NCBI RefSeq assembly: GCF_018398335.1
Contig: NZ_JAHBRX010000002.1
Span: 1,736,001-1,800,000, forward strand
From: Chelatococcus sp. HY11
GTDB taxonomy: Bacteria > Pseudomonadota > Alphaproteobacteria > Rhizobiales > Beijerinckiaceae
Reading direction: 5' to 3'
Length of the DNA stretch: 64,000 bases
Below are positions 7,979 through 16,922 of the stretch, piece after piece. The notes beneath the pieces were generated by a model. It was not told where the DNA came from, made no database searches, and was given only the letters and a program-made list of their open reading frames with translations. The translations under genes and the position numbers were made by a program. The stretch's first letter is position 1, and every line of letters starts with the position of its first letter.

Positions 7979-9181
7979 ATGATCGACAGGACGCGCCAAC
8001 CCCATTCCCTTCTGCGCCACCGCGATGGCCACCATGCGCGCGTGACTTTTGAAGAGCTTTTCTTTGATCTGGTCTATGTTTTCGCGATTACTCAGCTCAG
8101 CCACAAGTTGCTCCACAGTCTTACCGTACCCGGCATTATCGAGACCATCATCCTCTGGTTCGCGGTTTGGCTCGGCTGGCAATACACGTGCTGGGTCACC
8201 AATTGGTTCGACCCTGAAACGCCGCGAATCCGCTCCCTGCTTTTCGGAGTGATGCTGGCCGCGCTTGTGATGGCTTCTGCTATCCCTGAGGCGTTCGGTG
8301 AACGCGCCATTATTTTCGTGCTCGCCTATGTCGCGATCCAGCTGGGGCGGACGGCCTATATTGTCTGGGAGTTGGGGCCTGCGCATCCGCTCGCTGCCAA
8401 CTACAGACGAATGCTCGGTTGGCTCGCGATTTCCGCACTATTCTGGATTGCGGGCGCCTTCGCCGAGCCGTGGACGCGGGCAGCACTATGGGCGCTTGCG
8501 GTTGCCTGCGAGTATATTTCGCCGATGTTCGGCTTCGCCCTCCCAGGGCTTGGCCGCTCACGCACGAGCGACTGGACGATCGAAGGCGGCCATCTTGCGG
8601 AGCGTTGCCAGCTCTTCGTGATCGTGGCCCTGGGCGAAACGTTGCTCGCCACAGGGGCCACCATGGCCGGCACCGAAAGCTGGAGCATCGCGGTTCTCTC
8701 GGCAATGCTCGCCACCTTCCTTGGCACCCTGGCGATGTGGTGGCTTTATTTCGGCACATCCAGCAAGGACGCGACCCATACGATCACCCGATCGAGCGAT
8801 CCCGGCCGGATTGGCGCGTACTTCCACTATGTCCATGCCATCCTGATCGCGGGGATCATCACCACGGCTGTCGGCAATGACCTGGTGCTCGCCCATCCGG
8901 ATGACCCGGTGAAGGTTGCCTATGCGCTGATCTTGTCAGCCGGTCCGATCATCTATCTGCTCGGGAGTGCCGTCTACAAAAAGGTAGTCTATGGCATCTT
9001 GCCGATGTCCCATCTGGCGGGAATCGTTTTTCTCCTGTTGCTCCTACCGATTGCCCCTCTCGTCGATCTGCTCGCGATGGGCTGGTTGACGACGATCATC
9101 ATGCTCGCTGTCTGTCTCTGGGAGGGAAGAGTATTGCGCAATCGCCGCGATGAAGTCATCCCGGTCTCCGCAGTCCATTGA
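7979..9181 (+). CDS. Low temperature requirement A (LtrA) family membrane protein
   Basis: This 400-residue polytopic protein has the family hallmark FEELFFDLVYVFAITQLSH at residues 23-41 and about ten hydrophobic helices. A further conserved block is ERCQLFVIVALGETLLATGA near residue 205. LtrA was named from Listeria cold growth, but its biochemical role is unclear. GGAGG directly before ATG 7979 supports the start. It sits between the small membrane protein and a DUF924 protein in a compact + strand cluster. Confidence 0.9.
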   Translation: MIDRTRQPHSLLRHRDGHHARVTFEELFFDLVYVFAITQLSHKLLHSLTVPGIIETIILWFAVWLGWQYTCWVTNWFDPETPRIRSLLFGVMLAALVMASAIPEAFGERAIIFVLAYVAIQLGRTAYIVWELGPAHPLAANYRRMLGWLAISALFWIAGAFAEPWTRAALWALAVACEYISPMFGFALPGLGRSRTSDWTIEGGHLAERCQLFVIVALGETLLATGATMAGTESWSIAVLSAMLATFLGTLAMWWLYFGTSSKDATHTITRSSDPGRIGAYFHYVHAILIAGIITTAVGNDLVLAHPDDPVKVAYALILSAGPIIYLLGSAVYKKVVYGILPMSHLAGIVFLLLLLPIAPLVDLLAMGWLTTIIMLAVCLWEGRVLRNRRDEVIPVSAVH

Positions 9182-9194
9182 GGGCTTACACGAC

Positions 9195-9776
9195 ATGTGG
9201 TCTGAGACGGCTTTAGCCGGCCGCGGAGCCCGCCAAGGCAGCCTTGAACGCCCTGTGGAGGTCGTCCAGTTCTGGCGGGCGGCGGAGGACAAGTGGTTTG
9301 TGAAGGACAAGCGCTTCGACAGCGCCTTTCGTGACCGTTGTCTCGACCTGCATATGGCTGTCGCGGCGCGCCGCCACGATCGGTGGATGGAGACACCGGA
9401 GGGCGCCCTCGCGCTCCTCATCCTCACGGACCAGTTTCCGCGCAATGCATTTCGCGGCACCGGGCATATGTATGCCACCGATCCCCTCGCGCGCCTCTAC
9501 GCCCGGCAGTCGCAGGCGCTTGGGCATATGGAGCGTGTGGAGCCGGCGTTGCGGCTCTTCTTCTGCCTGCCATTCTCGCATTCGGAGGACGAGGCGGACC
9601 AGGATATCGCGGTATCGCTGAACAGGCAGCTCGGGCAGCCCTGGCTGGAGCACGCGGAAGGGCATCGCGACATCATCCGGCGTTTCGGGCGATTTCCCCA
9701 TCGCAACCCCATGCTGGGGCGCGAGACGACGCGGGAAGAGGCGGCATTCCTGAACGCCGGCGGTTTCAGGGGGTAG
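9195..9776 (+). CDS. DUF924 family protein
   Basis: This 193-residue soluble protein carries DUF924 hallmarks: VVQFWRAAEDKWFVKDKRFD near residue 22, LALLILTDQFPRNAFRGTGH near 75, LRLFFCLPFSHSEDEADQD near 117 and GRFPHRNPMLGRETT near 163. The family folds as a TPR-like helical protein of unknown function. ATG 9195 is preferred because GAGGG ends 10 bases upstream; an ATG at 9150 inside ltrA lacks a ribosome site. It follows LtrA by 13 bases and is probably in the same transcript. Confidence 0.88.
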   Translation: MWSETALAGRGARQGSLERPVEVVQFWRAAEDKWFVKDKRFDSAFRDRCLDLHMAVAARRHDRWMETPEGALALLILTDQFPRNAFRGTGHMYATDPLARLYARQSQALGHMERVEPALRLFFCLPFSHSEDEADQDIAVSLNRQLGQPWLEHAEGHRDIIRRFGRFPHRNPMLGRETTREEAAFLNAGGFRG

Positions 9777-10019
9777 GGCGTTGCCCCCTTTTCTCGGGGC
9801 GGATCGGCGGCGGGAGTGCGGGCCTGTTGCCGCCCATCGCGCGGACGGGGCTGGCAGGCTTGTCGCGATCAAGGTCCCGAGCTGGAGGTCGGCGCGTTCA
9901 ATTCCTTTTAAGCCAATCCTGCTATCTCCTTGTTGTCGCGATGCGCATTGCCTCGGGTGTCTGTTTCTCACCTGCCTAGGGGATGCTCAGAGTTAGCGAC
10001 GCGTATCGATGGGGTATGG

Positions 10020-11138
10020 ATGGCGATGCGTTTGAGTGCTGCCCTCGTTCTGATCTGCGGTACCGTTCTCCATGGCGCTCCGGCGCTCGCGGCGCCGGAG
10101 GCCGGCACGGATCGCGCTCAGGCCGTCGGCGTGGACGCCCCTCCCGCTGACAAGCCGAAAACAACGGCCGCCATAAGCGATCCGCTTCCCACGACGCGTG
10201 AGGAATGGGTCGCCGTGACACGCGCCGCGACCTTTCCGCGCGCACTGCCGAAGCAGTCCCAGGTCAGCCCCGCGATCGTGAAGCTGCAGATCATGCTCGA
10301 TCGTGTGCATGCATCCCCTGGCGTGATTGACGGGCATCTCGGCAGCAACGTCGCGAAGGCCATTTCCGCTTTCCAGACCATGCGGAACCTGCCGGTCAAC
10401 GGCGTCCTCAACCAGGCCATCTGGGACATCCTGGAGCGGGAGACCCCTGAGCCGCCGCTGATGGCCTATGCGATCGCGGTCGAGGATGTCGCTGGGCCAT
10501 TCGTGCCGGACATGCCGAAGGACTACGGCGCGTTGGCGACACGCTATCGGCTTGCCTATCGCAATCCTGTGGAACTGCTCGCCGAGAAATTCCACATGGA
10601 CGAAGACCTGTTGCGGCGCCTCAATCCCGGAGCGACGTTTGAGACGCCGGGTGAGACGATCGTCGTCGCCGACGTCCGTCAGAAAAAGGCGCGCGCCAAG
10701 GTCGCGAAACTGGTCGCGGACAAATCGACCAAGCAACTGCTCGGCTACAGCGCGACGGGCGAACTCGTCGTCGCCTATCCCGCGACGATCGGTAGCCGCG
10801 ACCTTCCATCGCCCACCGGCGTGCACCTGATTGGGGCGATCGCCGTCAATCCGGAATACTGGTATCGGCCCGCGGTCAATTTCCAGCAGGGCGACAACAC
10901 GAAGGCACTCCGCATCGCCCCAGGTCCGAACAACCCCGTCGGGTCGGTCTGGATCGGCCTGGACAAACCGACCTACGGCATTCACGGGACCCCGGAACCG
11001 AGCCGCATCGACAAGACGAATAGCCATGGCTGCATCAGGCTGACCAATTGGGACGTGGAGGAACTGGTCAAGCTGGTGCAGCCGGGGGTCCCCGTTGAAT
11101 TCCTCGACGGCGTGGAAGTCACCAGTTCCATCCGATAA
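10020..11138 (+). CDS. L,D-transpeptidase (YkuD) with peptidoglycan-binding and LysM-like regions
   Basis: This 372-residue exported protein cross-links or modifies peptidoglycan. A signal peptide spans residues 1-25 (MRLSAALVLICGTVLHGAPA). A PG_binding_1 domain lies near residues 80-130 (LQIMLDRVHASPGVIDGHLG, AFQTMRNLPVNGVLN), a LysM-like stretch near 178-215 (LLAEKFHMDEDLLRRLNPGA), then the YkuD domain. The catalytic motif HGTPEPSRIDKTNSHGCIRL has its Cys near residue 338. The start at ATG 10020 fits the signal peptide; upstream in-frame codons would spoil it. It is probably a single gene. Confidence 0.93.
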   Translation: MAMRLSAALVLICGTVLHGAPALAAPEAGTDRAQAVGVDAPPADKPKTTAAISDPLPTTREEWVAVTRAATFPRALPKQSQVSPAIVKLQIMLDRVHASPGVIDGHLGSNVAKAISAFQTMRNLPVNGVLNQAIWDILERETPEPPLMAYAIAVEDVAGPFVPDMPKDYGALATRYRLAYRNPVELLAEKFHMDEDLLRRLNPGATFETPGETIVVADVRQKKARAKVAKLVADKSTKQLLGYSATGELVVAYPATIGSRDLPSPTGVHLIGAIAVNPEYWYRPAVNFQQGDNTKALRIAPGPNNPVGSVWIGLDKPTYGIHGTPEPSRIDKTNSHGCIRLTNWDVEELVKLVQPGVPVEFLDGVEVTSSIR

Positions 11139-11182
11139 TGAGGGTTCGGTTCGATTGCATCCAATCGCCTGGTCCCAGCGGT

Positions 11183-11268
11183 GTCATCCCCGGCCCTGTG
11201 CCGGGGATCCCGATCGGAAGGGCATAAGCCTCAGTTATCGGGATGGCCGGGACCAGCCCGGCCATGAC
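11183..11268. repeat. REP-like doublet, family B
   Basis: The first half is GTCATCCCCGGCCCTGTGCC with GGGGATCCCG; the second is GGGATGGCCGGGACCAGCCC with GGCCATGAC. Both halves are palindromic, and the same pair recurs at 50098-50201. It lies between the convergent L,D-transpeptidase and dehydrogenase genes and may act as a bidirectional transcript end. Confidence 0.7.
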
Positions 11269-11306
11269 GGGTGACGTTCGTCGCGTTGAACTGGCCGAAA
11301 AGTGCT

Positions 11307-12392
11307 TTAGCCAAGCGCCGTATTGTCGCCCCGCAGCACCTCGCAGAGCGCGCGGGTGACGTCGCGGGTTGACGCCTTGCCGCCAAGATCCGGTGTGTGC
11401 AGCCCGGGGTCCGCGGTGACGCGCTCGATCGCGCGCATGAGACGCGCGGCCGCCGTCGGCTCACCGAGATGGTCCAGCATCATCACCGTCGACCAGAAGG
11501 TGGCTATGGGGTTGGCGATGCCTTTGCCCATGATGTCGAAGGCTGAACCATGGATCGGCTCGAACATGGAGGGGAAACGGCGCTCCGGATTGAGATTGGC
11601 GGTCGGGGCGATGCCGATCGAGCCGGCCAGCGCCGCCGCGAGATCCGACAGGATGTCGGCGTGCAGATTTGTGGCGACGATCGTATCGAGGCTCTCCGGC
11701 TTCAGTGTCATGCGGATGGTCATCGCGTCGACCAGCATCTTGTCCCAGGTGACGTCGGGAAAGTCGCGGGCAACCTCGGCCGCGATTTCGTCCCACAGCA
11801 CCATGCCGTGCCGCTGCGCGTTGGATTTCGTCACGACCGTCAGGAGCTTGCGCGGCCGCGACTGGGCCAGCGCGAAGGCATAACGCATGATGCGGGTGAC
11901 GCCAGCGCGGGTGAAGATGGAGACCTCGGTGGCGATCTCCTCCGGCAGGCCGCGATGCGAGCGCCCGCCCTGGCCGGCATATTCTCCCTCGGAGTTCTCG
12001 CGTACGATGACCCAATCGAGGGCCTTGTCGTCGATGTCGCGCAAGGGCGTGCGAATGCCCGGCAGGATGCGTGTCGGTCGCACGTTCGCATATTGGTCGA
12101 ACGGCTGGCAGATTGCGAGCCGAAGGCCCCAGAGAGTGACGTGGTCCGGTACATCCGGAGCGCCGACCGCGCCGAAATATATGGCGTCGCAATCGGCGAT
12201 CCGCGCCAGCCCATCATCCGGCATCATACGGCCGTGCTGCTTGTAGTAGTCCGATCCCCAGTCGAAATGGTCGAAAGCGAAGGCGAAGCTGCCTTCTCGC
12301 TGGGCAAGCGTCTCGAGCACCTCTATACCGGCCGCGATGACCTCCTTGCCGACGCCGTCGCCGGGAATGACTGCGAGCCTGTAGGTTTTCAT
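11307..12392 (-). CDS. Tartrate / D-malate dehydrogenase family (isocitrate-isopropylmalate dehydrogenase fold)
   Basis: This 361-residue beta-decarboxylating dehydrogenase would oxidise a 2-hydroxy diacid with NAD. Visible motifs are the N-terminus YRLAVIPGDGVGKEVIAAGI, the substrate loop with Arg residues (YANVRPTRILPG), NSEGEYAGQGG, the Lys in VTKSNAQRHG and the metal-binding Asp residues near DILSDLAAALAGSIG. Spacing and the SEGEYAGQGG loop fit tartrate dehydrogenase/DmlA rather than LeuB. GAGGAA precedes ATG 12392. It is divergent from pxpBC across 383 bases. Exact substrate (tartrate, malate or isopropylmalate analogue) is not settled by sequence. Confidence 0.85.
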   Translation of the reverse strand: MKTYRLAVIPGDGVGKEVIAAGIEVLETLAQREGSFAFAFDHFDWGSDYYKQHGRMMPDDGLARIADCDAIYFGAVGAPDVPDHVTLWGLRLAICQPFDQYANVRPTRILPGIRTPLRDIDDKALDWVIVRENSEGEYAGQGGRSHRGLPEEIATEVSIFTRAGVTRIMRYAFALAQSRPRKLLTVVTKSNAQRHGMVLWDEIAAEVARDFPDVTWDKMLVDAMTIRMTLKPESLDTIVATNLHADILSDLAAALAGSIGIAPTANLNPERRFPSMFEPIHGSAFDIMGKGIANPIATFWSTVMMLDHLGEPTAAARLMRAIERVTADPGLHTPDLGGKASTRDVTRALCEVLRGDNTALG

Positions 12393-12775
12393 CGGGGCTT
12401 CCTCGCGATTTTCTTCAATCTTCCTGGAAGACGAAGCACGGCCCGCCACCGGGGTCAATCGCAGGTGGATCCCGGACACGAGCTTCCGTTCGTCCCGGGG
12501 ATGACCGGCGCGGGTTGCCCGTGAATATCGATCAAGCCCCGGCAGCCGCGCCGCCGCTGCTGATCGACGGCGGAAGCGGGGTCACCGCCCGACTGCCTGC
12601 GCGGATCGATGAGGGCGCGGCAAAAGCTCTTGCATATCGCGGGCTATACGGCTTTGTGAGAACGATCTGATATCGGCATAACGACCACAACGCATGGCCA
12701 CGAGAAGCAGGTTCCTGATGGCACCACATCGCGCAACGGGGTTCGCACGGAAGCCATGCGTGCGGGGCTCCTGAC
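12393..12775. other. Intergenic region between tartrate-dehydrogenase-type gene and pxpB
   Basis: This 383-base gap carries a diverged REP-like palindrome at 12468-12505 (GATCCCGGACACG... facing CGTCCCGGGGATGACC). A 49-codon open frame from GTG 12521 to TGA 12670 on the + strand has no ribosome site and no recognised family, so I do not call it a gene. No operator or promoter stands out. Confidence 0.4.
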
Positions 12776-13525
12776 ATGGCGCTCCGTCGCATGTCCTCCA
12801 CCCCAACCACCTATCCGCGCGTGCGCCCATGCGGCGATACAGCCCTGACCGTCGAATTCGGCGACGCGGTCGATCCCGCTCTCAACGCCAAGGTCCTGGC
12901 GCTTGACGAGGCCCTGAAGGCACGGCCTCTCGCCGGCGTTGTCGAGACGGTGCCGACCTATCGTTCGCTGCTCGTCCATTTGGACCCGGTCGCGGCGGAC
13001 CCTGCGGCGTTGGCTGAGGCGCTTCTCGCGCTCGCGGCCGACCCGCCGCCCGGTGAGGCGAGTGCGCGGCGCTGGCGCATTCCCGTCGTCTACGGCGGTG
13101 AATTCGGGGCGGATCTTGCTGATGTCGCGGCCCAGCACGGTCTCTCACAGTCGGCGCTGATCGAGGCCCATTGCGCGCCGGTCTATCGCGTCTACATGAT
13201 CGGCTTCCTGCCCGGCTTCACCTATCTGGGCGGCCTCGATCCCGGGCTCGCCACATCGCGGCGGGCGGAGCCGCGTGCGCTCATCCCCGCAAGCTCGGTC
13301 ATCATCGGGGGCGCGCAGGCGGCGATCAGTTCGATCGCCGGGCCGAGCGGCTGGCATCTTCTGGGGCGAACCCCCGTCCGGCCCTATCAACCCGGCCGTG
13401 ATCCCGCCTTCCTGATCGCGGCGGGTGACGAGATCGTGTTCGAGCCGGTCGCGGCCGACCGTTGGCTGGCCCTCGACAAGGCCGCCGGCGCCGGCGAGCC
13501 AGTCGCGGATCTGGTGACATCGTGA
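12776..13525 (+). CDS. pxpB: 5-oxoprolinase subunit B (PxpB/KipI family)
   Basis: This 249-residue protein matches the allophanate-hydrolase-subunit-1/KipI family: PCGDTALTVEFGDAVDP near residue 18, YRSLLVHLDPVAADP near 61, and the signature YMIGFLPGFTYLGGLDPGLA near 140. In E. coli PxpB acts with PxpA and PxpC to cleave 5-oxoproline to glutamate using ATP. Starts at ATG 12776 and ATG 12791 are both possible. It overlaps pxpC by 4 bases, so the two are translationally coupled. No pxpA (LamB/YcsF) lies nearby. Some PxpBC homologues serve other ATP-dependent amidases, so the substrate is provisional. Confidence 0.88.
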   Translation: MALRRMSSTPTTYPRVRPCGDTALTVEFGDAVDPALNAKVLALDEALKARPLAGVVETVPTYRSLLVHLDPVAADPAALAEALLALAADPPPGEASARRWRIPVVYGGEFGADLADVAAQHGLSQSALIEAHCAPVYRVYMIGFLPGFTYLGGLDPGLATSRRAEPRALIPASSVIIGGAQAAISSIAGPSGWHLLGRTPVRPYQPGRDPAFLIAAGDEIVFEPVAADRWLALDKAAGAGEPVADLVTS

Positions 13526-14544
13526 GCGCTCTTATTCTGCGCGATTGCGGGCCAGCGACATCCCTTCAGGATGGCGGGCGGTTCGGCTACCAGCGCTTCG
13601 GCGTGTCCCCGGCCGGCGCGATGGACCGGTCTGGGCTCGCGGTTGCCAATGTGCTGGTCGGAAACGCCGCCGAGGTCGCCGCCATCGAGTTCATGGTGCA
13701 GGGAGGCTCACTGATCTCAGAGGGTGGGTCTGTTCACTTGGCGCTCGCCGGTGGCGGCGCGACGCTTGCCGTGGATGGCAAGCCGGTCGAGCCGCTCACC
13801 TCCGTTTTGCTGCATGACGGCGAGGTGCTGACGGTGAGTGCGTGCCGCGCCGGGCTCTATGCCTATCTGGCGGTAGCGGGTGGCTTCGATGCGGCGCCTG
13901 AACTTGGCAGCCTCTCCCTGCATCGTCGCTCGGGCATGGGCGGCCTTGTCGGCCGGCCGCTTGCAGCCGGCGACCGATTGCCCTGCGCCGTCGCGGGGCA
14001 GGCCCGGTCAAGTCGGATCACGGAGGGGCCGCCTGTCGAGGAAGGCCCGATCCGTGTTGTTCTCGGCCCGCAGGACGACTATTTCGAGCCGGCGACAATC
14101 GCTCGCTTTCTCGGGGAGAGCTATAGGGTCTCCCCACGTATCGACCGGATGGGCTATCAACTCGAGGGGCCGAAGCTCATCACCGCACGTGGCCACAATA
14201 TCGTATCCGACGGCATCGTCAGCGGCCATGTGCAGGTGCCGGGGCATGGCCAGCCGATCGTGCTGATGCGCGACCGGCAGACGACGGGCGGCTACCCGAA
14301 AATCGCGACGGTGATAAGCGCCGATCTTGATCGTCTGGCGCAATCCATGCCCGGCACGGAGCTGACGTTCCGGGCGATCGGGCAGGACGAGGCGGTGCGA
14401 TTGGCCCGCCAGCATCGCGCCGCCATCGCCGCGCTTGGCGACCGCCTGAAGCCCGCCCGCCCCGAGCTCGACTCGCGCCGGCTACTCGCGCTGAACCTCA
14501 TCAGCGGTGTGGTCGACGGCCGATATCCTGTGGAGGACAGTTGA
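13522..14544 (+). CDS. pxpC: 5-oxoprolinase subunit C (PxpC/KipA, biotin-dependent carboxyltransferase-like)
   Basis: This 340-residue partner of PxpB starts at GTG 13522, which overlaps the pxpB stop as GTGA. Family motifs are LQDGGRFGYQRFGVSPAGAM with DRSGLAVANVLVGN near residues 14-46, FMVQGGSL, LHRRSGMGGLVGRPLAAGD and a C-terminal GHVQVPGHGQPIVLMRDRQT with TGGYPKIATV. The length is typical of KipA/PxpC. It is the last gene of the pair, and the next gene is convergent. Confidence 0.9.
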   Translation: MSALILRDCGPATSLQDGGRFGYQRFGVSPAGAMDRSGLAVANVLVGNAAEVAAIEFMVQGGSLISEGGSVHLALAGGGATLAVDGKPVEPLTSVLLHDGEVLTVSACRAGLYAYLAVAGGFDAAPELGSLSLHRRSGMGGLVGRPLAAGDRLPCAVAGQARSSRITEGPPVEEGPIRVVLGPQDDYFEPATIARFLGESYRVSPRIDRMGYQLEGPKLITARGHNIVSDGIVSGHVQVPGHGQPIVLMRDRQTTGGYPKIATVISADLDRLAQSMPGTELTFRAIGQDEAVRLARQHRAAIAALGDRLKPARPELDSRRLLALNLISGVVDGRYPVEDS

Positions 14545-14620
14545 AAGGCGCCGTATAGACCCGTTCGGGTGATTGAGTTGTCCGAGAGGTAAGGATCTCG
14601 CGCCCACACCATCAGTATCC

Positions 14621-15355
14621 TCAGCTCAAATCCGACAGATAGTGCAGATCATGCGTCACGCAGATACTGAGCCGCCTTTCGACGGGGGTCTTGTCGAGGG
14701 CGAGCGCAAGTCGGTCGATCTGCAGGACAGGCCCGCCGGGGGCGATGCCGAGGATGGCGGCGTCGTCGGCGGAAGCGCCGACAGCTTTGAGCTTTTCCTG
14801 CGTATTGGCGATCGTGATGCCGTAGTGCATGGCGTAGAGACCGTAGAGATTGTTCGGCACGGCCATGCCCGCGAGATCGGGAAAGAGCGCCGCGGGAAGC
14901 GTGATCGCCTCGGCGATGACGGGCCGGTTCTCTATCGATCGAACGCGTTTGATGCGGATGACCCGGCTTCCCGGCGCAAGGGCGAACAGGGAGCGCTCGT
15001 TGGCATCGGCGCGTCCCTGAGACAGGGACAGCACCCGGCTATCGGGAAAGCTTGGCGGGCCGCTGTCGGGGACCAGCTTGAAAAACTGGAAGAGGATGCG
15101 CTCTTCATCATGGCGCGCGACGAAGGTGCCTCGGCCCTGGCGGCGTACGACGAGATTTTCGGCCGCCATCGCATCGAGCGCCTTGCGCACGGTGCCCTGG
15201 CTCACGCCGAGATCGGCCGCGAGCTGCATCTCGCTGGGCAGCGCCTCTCCGGGCGCCCAGACGCCATCGACCAGATTGCGGATGAGCCGGTCGCGGACCT
15301 GGCGGTAGAGCGGGCGAAAGCCCAGCGTTTCGATGTCGTCCTGAGGCGCTGTCAT
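14621..15355 (-). CDS. GntR family regulator, HutC/UTRA subfamily (probable sulfolactate regulator)
   Basis: This 244-residue protein has a GntR wHTH at residues 14-80 (LYRQVRDRLIRNLVDGVWAP, LPSEMQLAADLGVSQGTVRK, VVRRQGRGTFVARH) and a UTRA ligand domain (RVIRIKRVRSIENRPVIAEA, DLHYLSD at the end). It is divergent from the tctC-like gene at 15865. The gap holds operator-like sequences related to one upstream of suyA at 20948, so it probably controls both the binding protein and the suyAB-slcC-comC operon. The ligand is inferred to be sulfolactate or sulfopyruvate. Confidence 0.9.
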   Translation of the reverse strand: MTAPQDDIETLGFRPLYRQVRDRLIRNLVDGVWAPGEALPSEMQLAADLGVSQGTVRKALDAMAAENLVVRRQGRGTFVARHDEERILFQFFKLVPDSGPPSFPDSRVLSLSQGRADANERSLFALAPGSRVIRIKRVRSIENRPVIAEAITLPAALFPDLAGMAVPNNLYGLYAMHYGITIANTQEKLKAVGASADDAAILGIAPGGPVLQIDRLALALDKTPVERRLSICVTHDLHYLSDLS

Positions 15356-15491
15356 GCGTTCCCGTCGGTACCCTCGGGCAAAATGCCTCTATAAGCGGAA
15401 GTGCCCATGCAAACCGTGTGTGTCTCATCCGTCAGATGCGTTTGAAGTCACCGCTGACATCATTGCTCGCGACTCCTTCGTCCAGACAGCT

Positions 15492-15510
15492 ATCTTATAT
15501 CAAATATCAG
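15492..15510. promoter_or_regulatory. Operator-like site for the HutC-type GntR regulator (site 1)
   Basis: ATCTTATATCAAATATCAG shares the core ATCTTATAT with the palindrome at 20948-20968 and lies 137 bases upstream of the GntR start. Confidence 0.4.
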
Positions 15511-15693
15511 ACGAAAGAGAGGGCGCTGTCCCGTTTCCGGCACGGGCATTTACGGCTGGTGCCGGCTCTGCCTCGGGCAGACGCTTGCGCGGCGAGGCTT
15601 TCGCGGGCAACTTTGGTTCTTCCTAAACCGGACGTTCCGCGTTGTCCCGCCTGCCTCCTAAGGCTCTATGGCCGACGCGAGCAATCCTCGTGT

Positions 15694-15714
15694 TATATAA
15701 GATATCTGTTATAT
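15694..15714. promoter_or_regulatory. Operator-like site for the HutC-type GntR regulator (site 2)
   Basis: ATATAA and TTATAT flank GATATCTG, so the site is an inverted repeat of 6-base arms. It is followed by TATTATCAG and lies about 150 bases before the tctC start. The AT-rich YTATATAAGAT core also occurs at 20948-20968. Confidence 0.45.
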
Positions 15715-15864
15715 TATCAGTTGGGCCCCGTGGCTGCGTATCGAACCCGTGGCGCCTGAACACCATTGTTCCTCGTCGGAAGCCAGCGTCAGTCTGGTCG
15801 ACGAACCGTGCGTATCGACGCCGGACATATTGCAACGCCAACAAACGGCGGGAGGAATTTATCG

Positions 15865-16842
15865 ATGCGAATATTGATGCAGGTCATTGGGGCCGGCCTA
15901 ATGGCGGTGGTGACGGCGAGTGGCGCGGTCCAGGCGCAATCCTATCCCTCACGAGCGATAACGCTGGTCGTTCCCTTCGCGGCGGGAGGGCCTAGCGATG
16001 CGATCGCGCGCCTCGTCGGCCAATCAATGTCGGAAACGCTCGGGCAGCAGGTCGTGATCGAGAATGTCGCCGGAGCCGGCGGCACCTCGGGCGCCGCGCG
16101 GGTCGCCAAGGCGGATCCCGATGGTTATACGCTTCTCATCCACCATGTCGCGCTCGCGGCCGGCGCCTCGCTTTATCCCAAGCTCACCTATGACACGGCA
16201 ACGGCCTTCGCGCCGGTCGGACTTGTCAATTCCGGGCCGATGGTCCTGATGTCGAAAAAAGACTATCCGGCGACCGATGCGGCGGCCCTCACAGCCAAAT
16301 TGAAGGCGGACGGGTTGAAGGCGACGCTCGCCCACGCCGGCGTCGGATCGAACTCCCATCTGTGCACGCTGCTTTTGCAGAAGGCACTGGGCGTGACATT
16401 CACACAGGTTGCCTATCGCGGCACCGGCCCCGCCATGAACGACCTGATGAGCGGGCAGGTCGATGTGCTCTGCGACCAGTCGACGACCGCTGTCCCGCAG
16501 ATCGACGGCAATACCGTCAAAGGTTTCGCGGTGACGTCGAAGGAACGGCTTCCCGTGCTCAAGGATTTGCCGACATTGCAGGAGACCGGGCTCAAGGATT
16601 TCGCTTTCACCATCTGGCATGGGTTATATGCCCCCGCGGGGACCCCGCCCGACGTCGTGACCAAGCTCAACGCGGCGCTCCTGAAGGCGCTGGACGACAA
16701 GACCGTGCAGACTCGCTTCGCGGAAGTCGGCACGCAGCTGTTCCCGGCGGCGGAGCGCACACCGGCGGCCCATCAGGCCCAATTCGCCAAGGAGATCGCG
16801 ACCTGGCGCGCTGTCATCGGTGAGACTGAAGTGAAGAACTGA
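15865..16842 (+). CDS. Tripartite tricarboxylate transporter (TTT) substrate-binding protein, TctC/Bug family
   Basis: This 325-residue periplasmic protein starts at ATG 15865 behind GGGAGGAAT, with a signal peptide at residues 1-24 (MRILMQVIGAGLMAVVTASG). Bug-family motifs follow: YPSRAITLVVPFAAGGPSDA near residue 26, NVAGAGGTSGAARVAKADPD near 68, and VAYRGTGPAMNDLMSGQVDV near 178. Such proteins bind carboxylates for TctAB permeases, but no TctA or TctB gene lies in the window. Position opposite the regulator and convergent to comC suggests a sulfolactate ligand, as in the SlcH-type transporters of other sulfolactate degraders. Confidence 0.9.
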   Translation: MRILMQVIGAGLMAVVTASGAVQAQSYPSRAITLVVPFAAGGPSDAIARLVGQSMSETLGQQVVIENVAGAGGTSGAARVAKADPDGYTLLIHHVALAAGASLYPKLTYDTATAFAPVGLVNSGPMVLMSKKDYPATDAAALTAKLKADGLKATLAHAGVGSNSHLCTLLLQKALGVTFTQVAYRGTGPAMNDLMSGQVDVLCDQSTTAVPQIDGNTVKGFAVTSKERLPVLKDLPTLQETGLKDFAFTIWHGLYAPAGTPPDVVTKLNAALLKALDDKTVQTRFAEVGTQLFPAAERTPAAHQAQFAKEIATWRAVIGETEVKN

Positions 16843-16854
16843 ACCAGAACAATC

Positions 16855-16887
16855 CGGGCACGCAGGCCCCTGGTCCCGGCGTGCCCG
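16855..16887. terminator. Hairpin after tctC, possible terminator
   Basis: CGGGCACGC (16855-16863) pairs perfectly with GCGTGCCCG (16879-16887) across a 15-base loop, starting 12 bases after the tctC stop. No long T-run follows, so termination is likely but not certain. Confidence 0.55.
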
Positions 16888-16922
16888 TCCGCCTTGTGTC
16901 TCTAAGTCACTCGCGCCGCAAT

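Larger units (their letters stand above)
15356..15864. other. Divergent promoter region of the sulfolactate module
   Basis: This 509-base gap has no convincing gene. It holds AT-rich operator-like sequences at 15492-15510 and 15694-15714, and an inverted repeat CCGGCAC/GTGCCGG at 15537-15565. A GGGAGGAAT ribosome site lies before 15865. The long spacing suggests separate promoters for the regulator and for tctC. Confidence 0.5.

Noticed and set aside
12521-12670. 49-codon + strand frame between the dehydrogenase and pxpB
   Set aside because: GTG start without a ribosome site and no recognised sequence.
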